A model generated the notes under the pieces. The model saw nothing but the letters and a program-made list of their open reading frames with translations. It was not told the DNA's origin and searched no databases. A stretch of 64,000 nt of DNA from Chondrilla cf. caribensis (taxonomy: Eukaryota > Porifera > Demospongiae > Chondrillida > Chondrillidae). Each line of letters begins with the position of its first letter. Position 1 is the first letter of the stretch. The translations under genes and the position numbers were made by a program. The stretch is taken from NCBI GenBank assembly GCA_964020155.1, contig OZ026556.1:4012501-4076500 (forward strand). Direction: 5' to 3'. Below, in pieces: positions 30,326 through 42,000 of the stretch.

Positions 30326-32136
30326 GTGTGCATGTATGCATTTACTACACTATCAGTATGCTTTACTAAAATACATATGTAATACAATGAGGGATATTCA
30401 TTACGGAGAATGATGATAGGATTTCATATAATATTTGTATCCTGTAGTCCCCATCCTGCGCCACCACTTTAGTCCCCGTCTTCCTCCACCACTTTAGTCC
30501 CAACCCTCCTCTACCACTTTAGTCACCATCTTCCTCCACCACTTTAGTCCCCGTCTTCCTCCACCACTTTAATCCCTGTCCTCCTCCACCACTTTAGTCC
30601 CTGTCCTCCTCCACCACTTTAGTCCCCGTCCTCCTCCACCACTTTAGTCCCCGTCCTCCTTCACCACTTTAGTCCCTGTCCTCCTTCACCACTTTCGTCC
30701 CCGCCCTCCTCCACCACTTTAGTCACCATCTTCCTCCACCACTTTAGTCCCCGTCCTCCTTCACCACTTTAGTCACCATCTTCCTCCAACACTTTAATCC
30801 CCGTCCTCCTCCACCACTTTAGTCCCCGTCCTCCTTCACCACTTTAGTCCCCGCCCTCCTCCACCATTGTCAGCTGTACTTACAGAAGACGAAGCAGCCA
30901 CTATAATGCAAGCAGGATACAGAGGATATGTGGTGAGTACAAGCAAGACTTGTGTGTCATGTCTGTGCCCCATGTGGTCCTTGAGAATGAGTGGGACTGA
31001 GTGCCTGTGTGACCTGAGTGCCTGTGTGACCCAATTGCCTGTGTGACCCGAGTGCCTGTGTGACCCGAGTGCCTGTGTGACCTTGTGCCTGTGTGACCCA
31101 AGTGCCTGTGTGACCTGAGTGCCTGTGTGACCTAAGTGCCTGTGTGAACTAAGTGCTTGTGTGACCTAAGTGCCTGTGTGACCCAAGTGCTTGTGTGACC
31201 AGAGTGCTTGTGTGTCTCTAATCCATGACTGTTTGTTATTGTGATGACTTGTAACATGTACGTATGTCTGTAGATATGCGTGTGTATGGTGTACACTATA
31301 ATATTGTGTCAGGAAGAGTGTGGTATTCTTCCACTTCACCTTACCCTTGTGTATGTGGCAGTGTATTCCAGTCTTGCACAAGGAGTGCAGTTTTGTACCT
31401 AATCCACAACCCCCACCCCCCGTACCTGTGCAGGTCAGGAATGACCCTGAAGTGCAGATATTCAGGCAGTGGTTGAAGGGCTACAGAAAGGCAAGTACCA
31501 CCGTAATATGTAGCGATAGTTGCATGCTGCATGTGAGATGTAGACTACTGTACAGGGTTTCTGCAGAGTTTTAAGGAAAACTGCAGGTTCTCGTGAGTTT
31601 CATATCTGTGTGGCTACCAGACCTGTGTGCCCTTTTCTGCATGACCTCACAGTTGTGTTGTTGTGATGCAAGATGAAGGTGAATGTTGGGTCGTGGGAGA
31701 CAGTCATTAGTGGCAAACATCCTGTAAATGGTGCTATTGTACAAATGATTGTGTACAGAGAATTAAGCCTTTTGATAAGACAGCTATTTGACTGCTATAG
31801 AGACTGTCCACTCTTCAGAGGTGAAAAGTGCTTTGGTTTTAAGGCAAAAATCCACTGTGGTGCCTGAAAAGGTGTCCTTTGTAGGGAGGTGATTTCTGTT
31901 CTGTCCTTAAAATATAGAAGTTCTACTGTATTTCGTTGTCAACCATCCACTGGGTCTACTATATCTCTGCCTTGCTATAGGTCTGCCACATGTCATCGCA
32001 CAATTTGTATAATAATTGTTTATTATGTGTATTCTATCATGTGATGCACACATGCCTCTCATGTGACAAACACATGCAGGAACGGGAAGCTGCAGTGAAA
32101 ATACAGAGATACTGGAGAGCATCTAGACAACATTGA
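29682..32136 (+). CDS. IQCK: IQCK homologue, IQ-motif protein
   Basis: Seven exons join in phase: 29682-29756, 29857-29943, 30003-30052, 30123-30200, 30848-30932, 31434-31490 and 32080-32136, giving 162 residues. The first junction is uncertain: starting at the ATG at 29729 and using the acceptor two bases earlier (exon from 29855) also gives an open frame. The core reads RPEVYLERTVFPALLAGLEA, RRRFNPLDFLCEYLYN, NPYQPEREKVILAEIPFVKQ, PRPPPPLSAVLTEDEAA, then one IQ motif TIMQAGYRGYV and a second AAVKIQRYWRASR near the end. This order fits IQCK, a short calmodulin-binding-type protein found in animals with cilia. Two oddities: the exon 5 acceptor lies at the end of a 25-bp tandem array, and intron 6 begins GCAAGT rather than GT. 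Confidence 0.85.
30241..30322. repeat. (GT)n microsatellite
   Basis: GT tract in IQCK intron 4. Confidence 0.97.
30448..30866. repeat. 25-bp minisatellite carrying a repeated splice acceptor, 17 copies
   Basis: Sixteen full units of TCCCCGTCCTCCTCCACCAC plus TTTAG and a final partial unit. Fourteen of the repeat boundaries read CTTTAG|T, the exact form of the acceptor used for IQCK exon 5 at 30848. The last unit is therefore coding (PRPPPP) while the others are intronic. Confidence 0.92.
31010..31215. repeat. 18-bp minisatellite, about 11 copies
   Basis: Units of AGTGCCTGTGTGACCCGA with single-base changes, in IQCK intron 5. Confidence 0.92.
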
Positions 32137-33155
32137 CCATGTTTGTGTATACTTATTTATATGTATGTATCTCACGTTTCTGTATAATACCTATATATGT
32201 ATGTACATGACTTTCTATATTGAAACAATTGAGACAAATAAATCACATTATAATATAGAATATAAAAATATCACTGTATGTGGTAGAGCTAAATTAAAAT
32301 TGATGACGGTGGTCAACAGAGAGACTTACATAATGATTGTGATGACTGAATTACAGTACATGTGACATGTATATGTCAGGCATGTCCCAGCCTACTATGT
32401 AGTATGCACCATTATGTACATAGAAACTTAACAGTGACCGACACATCACTACTATGTGTGTAATAGGTAACGTTGAACAATCCATTGACAACTGGGTCTT
32501 ATTGCAGCTACATTGGATCTACTCCTGACGTTGAAGTCCTTCAAGGTCACCTGCATGAATGAATAACGAGTGGAGTGAATACACATTAATTTGACACAAT
32601 ACATTTATAAACAATATGGTGTATTAACTGGATATTCATTGGTACATATACTGTTATTACATTATATTGGTACTGGGAAATTGTGGCAGATTAACAAGAA
32701 TTGACTGTACATTGGAATTTACACTAAAATACTAAAAAAATGAAAATAGCATTGCAGACTGTAGCTGGATACAGTAGAGAGGTATACAAATGTATTTATT
32801 CAGACTAAACACACAAATGCATCAACAAAAACTTCCTAACTCAAACACATGCAAATGTATAATGTTATACAGACATACATATTATGTCCTATAGAGAGAG
32901 GGCAATACAAGCAGTGTACTACTTGAATACCCGCCCACCTGTGTATGGATGAAGAAAATATCAAACAATAAATTCAATTCCTATACACCTATTGTGATGG
33001 TGACCTTGCATAACACTTTCACTTTGTGATATATTGTGCGGGTATTATCTATAAAATTGTGTGTGTCACTGTCGATGTGAACTGTTACGGACTTCATGTC
33101 AACAGCTGTTCTCAAGAAGAGAGACAGAAGAACACACAGTTGAAATCCTTGAACA
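32137..33155. other. Spacer between IQCK and the first beta-helix gene
   Basis: AT-rich; no gene seen. A truncated MITE lies at about 32612-32707. Confidence 0.7.
32612..32707. mobile_element. Truncated MITE of the TTAATCCGCCAC family
   Basis: Shares ACTGGATATTCATTGGTAC with 11310-11478 and GGGAAATTGTGGCAGATTAA and the right end AACAAGAATTGACTG plus TA with 37397-37570. The left terminal repeat is lost. Confidence 0.65.
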
Positions 33156-36100
33156 ATGGAAGTGGGGGTCGTCCTACTCTACGGAGCCTTTCTACTGTGT
33201 CTAGTGACTTGTATTGGAGGTTATGGTGGGGAAATTCAAACAGACCCGATCACAGTAAGTGAAAATCACTGCCACTTTGAACAATTCCTCAACAAAATGC
33301 TGGAACAGAACAAACGGCAGAGCAAGAACATCACTGTAATTTTTGGAGCAAACGTCACGGAATGTACTCTTAACGGGATGGAAATGCTGGAGTTCACAGA
33401 TGTCAAGGAGTTAAACATACTGGGCCCGGAAAATTCTGTTGTGCTGAGATGTGAAGACAGTGACAGACACACAGGACTACTCTTTAAAAGTATTGGGAAA
33501 CTGAGAATAAAAAGGGTCACATTTGTTAACTGTCAACGACACGTCCAAACCAACGATTACGGACTTGATAGTATAGTGGGGCTGCTCATACTGGACACTA
33601 ATGAGGTGTACCTGTGGGAGACGACCATCAGAGGTACCTGTGGAATTGGACTTGTAATACACTCAGCAAGAAAGGTACACTTGAACAACTGTGAGTTTGC
33701 CAACAACAACGACTATCAACACCACACACACAACAGCACACTGTATGGTGGAGCAATGCTGTACTACAACGGGAGTGTTGAGGCACAATATCGCATTACA
33801 AACTGCACGTTTGACAACAATTCTGCAATTCCGGATCAACTGCCGTTGAGTGCCAACCAACCCAACCTGCAAGGCCGAGGTGGTGGACTATCTGTCTTCA
33901 TCAGGAGGGCAAGCAGTGCAATCACAATACAGAATTGTTCATTTACTAATAACATTGCACTTTATGGAGGAGGGCTTTCTTTACATCTCAAACAGGTACA
34001 CAATACCACAGTGTATGTCAGCAGTAGTACTTTCTCGGGCAACAGGGGATATAAAACTGAGATGCCGTACAGTGTTCTTGGTACTGTGGAGTCTGGAGGT
34101 GGTGGGGTGCAAGTGATGTTGGCCGCTTCAGACAAAGACTTTGTCAAAGACGCAAATCATATTGAATTCGACAATTGCCAGTTTCAAGACAACAGAGCTT
34201 ACTGGGGAGGAGGAGTCTCCCTCTTGGTGGGCCGAGAACGAAGGGAGGCCTCTTTGGTCCATTTCAAACATTGTACTTGGAAGGGCAACACGGGATTGTA
34301 TGGTGGAGCACTCGATGTAGCACCCCTTCCAACACACCTGGGAGGACTTCCGACCGTGCACATTGAGAATAGCACGGTAGAGTCCAATTCAGACATGTAT
34401 TTCAACGAGCAAGACCCAAGACCAATGGGTGCTGGAGCCATATACATTGAGGAAGTCTCACTGAATATCACTGGAGATAGTTGCATACGTAAAAATCAAG
34501 CTACAGGTCTGGTTTCCTCCGGTGCAAGCGTCCACTTTGGAAGGAACTCGAGAACCCTCATCTACAGTAACATTGGGATCAAAGGGGGTGGGGTGGCGGT
34601 GTACGGTAATGGTAAACTAGTGCTCCATGCTGGGAGCGTGTTGGAAATCAGAAAGAACAAAGCTGTGCTCTGTGGCGGAGGGATTTATCACTGCATTAAA
34701 GGACCCAGAAACCTAATGGTGAGCCAACAGTGCTTTTTACAGTATGAGAATCCCACGATACCTCCAGAGGAATGGAACGCTACGCTGACATTCGACTGTA
34801 ATGAAGCTGGAGTTGGAGGAACAGATATCTATGCTAGTTCACTGCGGTCGTGTGTGTGGCTGGGAGGAGCTTATGGAGAAGGGATAAATGGTAACCTGAG
34901 CACAGACTTCCACAGAGTATTTGAATCCAAACCACGGTATATATACTTCAACGACACATGTCCACAGGCTAGTTCCAATATAGACAACAGAACATCCATC
35001 AGCACTGACACAATGAATTTCGAGGGGACCAACAAAACACACTTGTATGTTCACCCAGGGGAAACATCAACAGAACTTGGGATGCATGTACAGAATGAGC
35101 TCAAGCAGTGGACGGGCCTTTCAGTGTTTCGTGGAGATGTGGAGAATGATACAGATGTGGAGTTGAAATCAAAGTACGTCTTAGACATGAGGATGGATTT
35201 TAGAGGCGAAGCTGGAAAGACGGTCAACGTTCGGTTGGTGACTCCGTGGACACAGACATATGCAATACACTTGAACGTGACAATATTGCCCTGTCCACCA
35301 GGTTTAATACAAGATAAAATACATAAAGCGTGCATTTGCTCATCAGGAACACAAGAAAAGTACAAAGGAATACAACATTGCAGTGATACCGATGGAAGAT
35401 TACATTCTCACCTTCAGAAAACATACTGGGCTGGCTATTTGAACTCTGAGAAGAAAACTATCTGTACTGACAAGGAAATCAGAGACAACAAAAACAATTG
35501 TACACTGTATACAGGAAGGTCTTTTCTAGGATTTTGTGGCAAATTTCTACAAGGAAATTACAAAACTACAGTCTCTTTACCACTGTATGCAGACCGAACG
35601 AACCTGGAGGAAATAATCTGTGGGAGCTACAGCAGAACAGGGATCATGTGTGGGAAGTGTAAGGACGGCTACGGCTACGACATTAGTAGTGTTGAACTGA
35701 AGTGTGTCCAGTGCAGTCCTAGTGACCAGGCTGGGGCTTGGGTCGTGTGGATTGTGATGAAGCTCCTCCCTCTGATTGTGATGGTGATGGTGTTCCTGTT
35801 GTTTGATGTCGACGTACTTGCCGGCTCAATGCAAACGTTTATTTTCTACTGTCAGGTCCTCACATACCTCTCACCAATACTGGAACAGAACACGGAATTG
35901 GAGGACAAATTAGCACTGGCACTATCAGTGACCTCCACGTTTTCCAACATTTGGAGACTGGAATTCAATCCCCCAACTGTGGTCTCCAAGCTACTGGTCC
36001 CCAAATCACGTGCATGCTTTAGTGTCAATGGAGAAGGGGATAGTCTCATCTTAACGTCCTTGGATTATCTGACGGCCATATTCCCATTTGTTCTCATTTA

Positions 36101-37109
36101 CTCAATATGGTTTGTGAAGGGCATGCATGAGAGAGGCGTGTGCTGTGGACCTTGTAACACCGCCCTTCGGTACTGCAGAAGGTGGATCCACTACTTGAAG
36201 AGGAACTGGACACCCAACAGCACCATAATCCACGGCCTATCATCGTTTATCATGCTCTCCTATACAAAGTTTCTCATCGTGTCCGTTGTCCTTGTTACAC
36301 CACAACTCATTTACGGTAACACAAAACAGAGCAATATAGCAGTAGTTGCCCTTGATGGGAATATACTATATGGATCCTCAAAACACTTGCCATTTCTACT
36401 TATTGGTATAGCAGGCCTGTTGACATTTGTCCTGATTCCTCCATTGACTCTCATACTCATTCCAATGGTACCCAGAGCACTGGCGAGACTGCAGCCTGAG
36501 AGAAAAAACCCTCTACTGTTGTTATGTGATAAACTCTTCTTGGGACCAAAATGGCAGCTGTTTTTGGATGCATTTCAGGGAAGTTTCAAACCAAATTACA
36601 GCTTCTTTGCTGGAATGCCCTTCATCTACCGGATAGGGATTGCCCTCAGCTACGCACTGACTTTTAATCCCAACGCCATGTACCTCACCCATACCTTAGG
36701 AATACTGGTTGCCCTCGTGATCCATGCAGTACTCCAACCATATCGAAGGAGGATACACAACATTTTGGACACACTCATCTACATGAACATGCTGATAGTT
36801 GTCACAGTGATGTCCTATGTATGGACAGATCCTACTGAAGTGATACAAAACGGCCATTTCTGGATTGCCCTCACAGCAATGAACACACCCCAGGTCATCT
36901 TCATAGGGTACCTCATCTATAGAATTGTGAGGATTACCTACAGTTTTGCAGCAAAGAAGTGGAGAGGGAGAAAGAAGCAGACGCGAGAGAGAGAGCCAGC
37001 ACGGGACTCCGAAGAGAGGGAAAACAGGCTACTGAGTGACAGTTTTCAGAATCGGAATGACTACATAGATTGCAAAACATTTAGCATTCCAATGACAGAG
37101 AGAAAATAA
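33156..37109 (+). CDS. Secreted-type beta-helix plus multi-span membrane protein (paralogue 1)
   Basis: Intronless, 1317 residues, beginning with a signal peptide (MEVGVVLLYGAFLLCLVTC). Residues about 40-600 have a repeating pattern of N-glycosylation sequons, NNSA/NNIA turns and GGG motifs (ALYGGGLSLHL, RAYWGGGVSLLV, GLYGGALDV), typical of right-handed parallel beta-helices such as chlamydial Pmp-like and pectin-lyase-like repeats. A Cys-rich segment (CPPGLIQDKIHKACICSSG, then IMCGKCKDGYGYD) leads to about eight membrane spans from near residue 860: WIVMKLLPLIVMVMVFLLF, FPFVLIYSIWFV, IMLSYTKFLIVSVVLV, GLLTFVLIPPLTLILIP, IYRIGIALSYAL, GILVALVIHAVL, MNMLIVVTVMSYVW. The cytoplasmic tail holds SEERENRLLSDSFQNRNDY. 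I know of no functional name; a surface receptor or recognition protein is inferred. Loss of N-glycosylated beta-helix turns was not seen; the frame is intact. Confidence 0.85.
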   Translation: MEVGVVLLYGAFLLCLVTCIGGYGGEIQTDPITVSENHCHFEQFLNKMLEQNKRQSKNITVIFGANVTECTLNGMEMLEFTDVKELNILGPENSVVLRCEDSDRHTGLLFKSIGKLRIKRVTFVNCQRHVQTNDYGLDSIVGLLILDTNEVYLWETTIRGTCGIGLVIHSARKVHLNNCEFANNNDYQHHTHNSTLYGGAMLYYNGSVEAQYRITNCTFDNNSAIPDQLPLSANQPNLQGRGGGLSVFIRRASSAITIQNCSFTNNIALYGGGLSLHLKQVHNTTVYVSSSTFSGNRGYKTEMPYSVLGTVESGGGGVQVMLAASDKDFVKDANHIEFDNCQFQDNRAYWGGGVSLLVGRERREASLVHFKHCTWKGNTGLYGGALDVAPLPTHLGGLPTVHIENSTVESNSDMYFNEQDPRPMGAGAIYIEEVSLNITGDSCIRKNQATGLVSSGASVHFGRNSRTLIYSNIGIKGGGVAVYGNGKLVLHAGSVLEIRKNKAVLCGGGIYHCIKGPRNLMVSQQCFLQYENPTIPPEEWNATLTFDCNEAGVGGTDIYASSLRSCVWLGGAYGEGINGNLSTDFHRVFESKPRYIYFNDTCPQASSNIDNRTSISTDTMNFEGTNKTHLYVHPGETSTELGMHVQNELKQWTGLSVFRGDVENDTDVELKSKYVLDMRMDFRGEAGKTVNVRLVTPWTQTYAIHLNVTILPCPPGLIQDKIHKACICSSGTQEKYKGIQHCSDTDGRLHSHLQKTYWAGYLNSEKKTICTDKEIRDNKNNCTLYTGRSFLGFCGKFLQGNYKTTVSLPLYADRTNLEEIICGSYSRTGIMCGKCKDGYGYDISSVELKCVQCSPSDQAGAWVVWIVMKLLPLIVMVMVFLLFDVDVLAGSMQTFIFYCQVLTYLSPILEQNTELEDKLALALSVTSTFSNIWRLEFNPPTVVSKLLVPKSRACFSVNGEGDSLILTSLDYLTAIFPFVLIYSIWFVKGMHERGVCCGPCNTALRYCRRWIHYLKRNWTPNSTIIHGLSSFIMLSYTKFLIVSVVLVTPQLIYGNTKQSNIAVVALDGNILYGSSKHLPFLLIGIAGLLTFVLIPPLTLILIPMVPRALARLQPERKNPLLLLCDKLFLGPKWQLFLDAFQGSFKPNYSFFAGMPFIYRIGIALSYALTFNPNAMYLTHTLGILVALVIHAVLQPYRRRIHNILDTLIYMNMLIVVTVMSYVWTDPTEVIQNGHFWIALTAMNTPQVIFIGYLIYRIVRITYSFAAKKWRGRKKQTREREPARDSEERENRLLSDSFQNRNDYIDCKTFSIPMTERK

Positions 37110-38104
37110 CTACAGAACAGAAACTCAACAATGGAGTGTGTGAAACAGTGTGTAGTCCCCTTATCAGTATCATGGCATAACATTTTATACATAGCATGAA
37201 TAATGTGTGTGGGTGTGGGTGTACGTGTGTGCATGAATGTATATTAAGTACATTGTTAGTACAGAACTTGGTTCAAGAATTAATACAATAATTCACTGTC
37301 TAATGTTCTCATAATATATGATAGTATAGAGCATGGTTTCACCCTTTGCAGGGCAGAGATTATATTAATAACCATACGCATAGATACGTACATATACAGT
37401 GAATTCTCATTAATCCGCCACAATTTATTTAGCAAAAAGTGGTGGATTGATGAGTTTGGTGGATTAACCAGATACACATTGGCACTTGTATACTATATCG
37501 GTACCAGGAAATTGTGGCGGATTAAAAGGTTTGGCAGATAAAGCAGTGGCAAATTAACAAGAATGTACTGTATGTATGTGTATATATGTATAAATAAATA
37601 AATATAATGTGTATATATGTATTAATGTATAAAAACATACAGTACATCCTGGTTGAGGTGCAGATCAAAGGAAAGAACTGTGCACACATAAGCCATGTAG
37701 CCAGGTCAGTGACACAGCAAAGGTCACCAGACAGGTTCCATTGTTGGATTATATATAATATCATGTTGTGTTGGACTATGTGCATATATGCAATATAAAC
37801 TGTCTATCATTCAATACACCAGGATACAACTATTACATATATACTATGTATGTACATAATATGTCTTGTGGATGTACACATGTACATACATATTACATAC
37901 CATGCACATACATGTACAGATACATATGTATATCAACATGTAAATACAGATACATACATGCATGCACATGGACATACAGATTCATGCATGTACATACACT
38001 TGCATACATGCATGTGTATGTACAGGCGCAAACATGAACATACAGTATACGTAGGGTACAGTACCTCAGCCTATGTACAACTTGTCAAGTCGTTCAAATA
38101 CGAA
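37110..38104. other. Spacer between beta-helix gene 1 and EME1
   Basis: Contains a complete MITE (37397-37570) and an AT-rich stretch of TACAT-type simple sequence (about 37820-38030). No gene seen. Confidence 0.7.
37397..37570. mobile_element. MITE, TTAATCCGCCAC family, complete copy
   Basis: Left end CAGTGAATTCTCATTAATCC and right end TTAACAAGAATGTACTG are imperfect inverted repeats; both sides carry TA (37395-37396, 37571-37572). 174 bp, non-coding. Confidence 0.8.
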
Positions 38105-38535
38105 CTAGAGTATCTGTTCACCATTCGAACAAGTGAGGTAGGAATGAATTTTACGCGAGAGGGCGGGTCCGACACGCCTACTAGAGGCAGTCACGCCAAC
38201 ACCACGACGGACCTGAAAGAAGATGAAATTGACAAGGATTACTGATGAATAGAACATAATGAAAGGAGGAGAATGAGCACAATGGAACAATATCGTGTAT
38301 TTCAGAAACCTGTAAGCACAACAGGGTATTGATGATGAAATCCTTGTCTATGTAGGCTATTCAGGACAGTTCTTGGAAGGTATCATGAAAGTACTGCCAC
38401 ATTATGCCTTCAATATGCACTGAAAGTGTATGAGAATACACTCCTGTTTTGTACATATGGAACATACACACACCTGATATGGATTGTGTGGCTCATATGA
38501 CAGTGTAGGGCTATTACCATGAGATTGAAGGCACA

Positions 38536-38617
<82 letters not shown>

Positions 38618-38809
38618 AGCATACCACAATATCTTGAAGCAACAACTCTGCCTCTTTGATAGTTGCACATTGGGAGTATGCCTATCAACGCGTAGAAGAC
38701 AAGAAATCTTACCCTCAAATGGGCATTCCAAGGTCCCACACAGTAAACATGAAAACAACACTTCACTAAGGTCTGGCATGAATTGTATAGAACAGTGTGT
38801 GTTAACACA

Positions 38810-38879
<70 letters not shown>

Positions 38880-38901
38880 CACATGCACGCACACACACAC
38901 G

Positions 38902-38969
<68 letters not shown>

Positions 38970-38991
38970 CACATGCACGCACACACACACG

Positions 38992-39030
<39 letters not shown>

Positions 39031-42000
39031 CACCTTATATAAAGAAGATGGAGTTGTGAATTCTTCCACAATGGCGGCTGCTATATGTGAGGACACATGG
39101 TTAAATTGCATCAGCATGTGCTGCCATGTGATTGCTGCCTCCTGTGCTGTGTCTCTTCCTAGCAACTAGGAAATGAGAAGAACATTCACAAAGGTAATGG
39201 CATAAAACGCTTACCCCACATAGTACACACATAATTATATGCACAGTACACACAACACTGTAACTGTAAGAAAACTATTTTCTAATGCTTTCAATTCAAT
39301 TGACTTCACCAGGTATATGATAGTGATTCACCACCACCATAGTCAGTAGACAGGTGCAAGTTGGTACCGTGAGTGCATTTGTACATGTAGACTGGAGTAT
39401 ACTAAATGGCAATGAAAGACAGCTGTCTCACAACTGGTATGTGGATAGCATTCAGTTTCCTCCTTGCTAATGCTCATTACCACCAGCAATGTAACCAAGG
39501 AAAACAGGTCATCCACGTCAACAGAACAACTTGCTTCAACGATAGCAATACCATACAGTGCAGCCTTGGTCAGTTCTTTAGGCAAGTGAATGCCAGCTGT
39601 CCAGAAGTGGAGATTATCCTCCAACCAGATCTCAACTACACTCTGACGGACAACAGTAGTGAATGCAGTGTTTTCAATTATACAAACATGAGGAATTTCA
39701 CGTTGACTTCCAGTGGAGGATCAGAAGAAAAGGCAACCATCGTATGTGATCATAGTGATGACATGAGAAATAGTACACCTTCGGGGCTATTTCTTCAAGG
39801 GTCTCAATCTGTGACACTCAACAGCGTGGGATTCAAATACTGCAGCTTCCCAATCAAGAACTATACAATGGAGTGCATCAACACGACTGAAACTGAGACA
39901 GATTGGACTGGAATCTACATTGAATACACCAACAGAGTGACTCTAGTGAATGTTGAAGTTAGCAACACTAACGGTGTAGCCTTAATGTTGTATTCTATCA
40001 ATCGTGTGATGATCAATAAGAGCACTTTCAGAGCTAACGGTTTGCGAGGATCCATCGAGTTTGACTCGAGTGGAGCCGTCTTCATCGAAGTACCGAATGA
40101 CAATTCGCAGAGATGCAAACCCAGTGAAGTAACCTTCAACATAGCGACAGAATCTCTTGCATACACAGTGATCGATAGCACCTTTGCCGACAATTTTGCA
40201 AATCCAAAAGAATGTTTACCGTGGAAGAACATATCACGTAAACTGGAAAATGACCCTGATGATTTCATATATGGACGAGGGAGTGGTATACAGATATACT
40301 TGAGAGATACAGCCAGCAATGCACACGTGGTTATCGAAAACTGTACATTTGAAAACAATACGGCTGTCTTTGGTGCAGGTTTCTCCACCTACCTCCAAGG
40401 AAAGGCCAGCAACAATTACATCAGTGTGGTGGATTGTAAGTTCCTCGACAATAATGGGATTGAGTATAATGACAACGACTGGATCGAGTCCGGCGGGGGT
40501 GGAATGCAAGTGATGATCACAAATTTTCCCTTTGACTTCAAAACAAACAACATGATGCACAACAATACCGTCAATGTCACAAACTGTACATTTGAACGTA
40601 ACAGTGCATACTTTGGTGGTGCGGTTTCCATCATCACTGCACAGGAAAACACGTCCAATGCAGTAGGACCGACCAACAGAATTGTGCTGGAGAACTGCAG
40701 GTGGTTTAGGAACAGAGCGCGCCTGGGATCAGCGGTGGACTGTGTGTCGTGGAAGGACACTCAGAACAGGATTCTACCTCATGTTGACTTGAGAGGCAAC
40801 AAGTTCTGGAACAACACTATTATCTATGACAAGGATGAAGTGGCCGCAATAGGAGGTACGGGAACAATCTACACTGATTCAATTACACTAAACCTCAAGG
40901 ATGAGAACAACTTTGTTGACAACCTGGGATCGGGGATAATTATTGTCAATGCAATAGTACACTTCAGCACCAACTCAATAAACAATTTTGTTGGAAATCA
41001 CGCCATCAAGGGCGGAGGACTGTGTATCTACGGTCATGGAAGGATGATACTTCATCCCAATACCAGCTTGCTGTTTGAAAGAAACTCTGCTTTCCTAAAT
41101 GGGGCAGCCATTTATTATCGCTTGAGTGGTCCCAGGAACCTCTTGACTTCTCAGAGCTGTTTCATCCAATTTCACAATTCGAGGATTGGCCCAGATAAAT
41201 GGAAAGAAAAAGGGGTCAGATTGGAATTCAAGTGCAACAAAGCCAATATGGATGGATCCACCATCTTTGCATCATCAATACTTCCATGTGTGTGGACAGG
41301 TGTTCCTTATGGTGATGGGTTCATGATGAACAGGACACATGCCCTCCGGAAGATACGGTTGTATCTCAATTTCACCAGTGATCCATGCAATAGCACAATA
41401 ATCAACACAGACACCCTCTGGGCGAACACATCAGCTCTGAAGTCCATTACAGCAATTCCTGGTCAGAAATTACGACTTAGTGATACATTACGCAATGAAT
41501 TCGGAGATGCATCATATTCAGTCTTCCGAGGTGATTCCGAAAACCCTGAAAAAGGAAATGTGAGTGATTCAAAATACATTTCTCAAATGCAATTCAGACT
41601 CGCAGGACACCCACGAGACCATTTTAAGATCAAGCTAAGCAGTCCCTGGACACTCAGCTACATCATAAGGAGCAATGTGACCCTCATGCCATGTGCACCT
41701 GGATTCGACATCAGCGAAAAGAACAAACAGTGCGAGTGTACAGCCAGTAAAAGGGAAAGCTATGAGGGAATACTGCGTTGTGAATCAGACCGAGCAATTC
41801 TGCATGATTCTTACTGGGCAGGTTATGTGATGAAAAACACTGGAAAGTTATGTACGGACGAAGAGATCAAAACCAACAACAGTTGCACACTTTACACTGG
41901 CTATTGTGTGTACAACTACTGTAACAATATCTTTTCGGGACATTTATTCTCCGTAGTTAAACTACCTGCTACTGCAAGCAACGATGAAATCAACGAGCTG

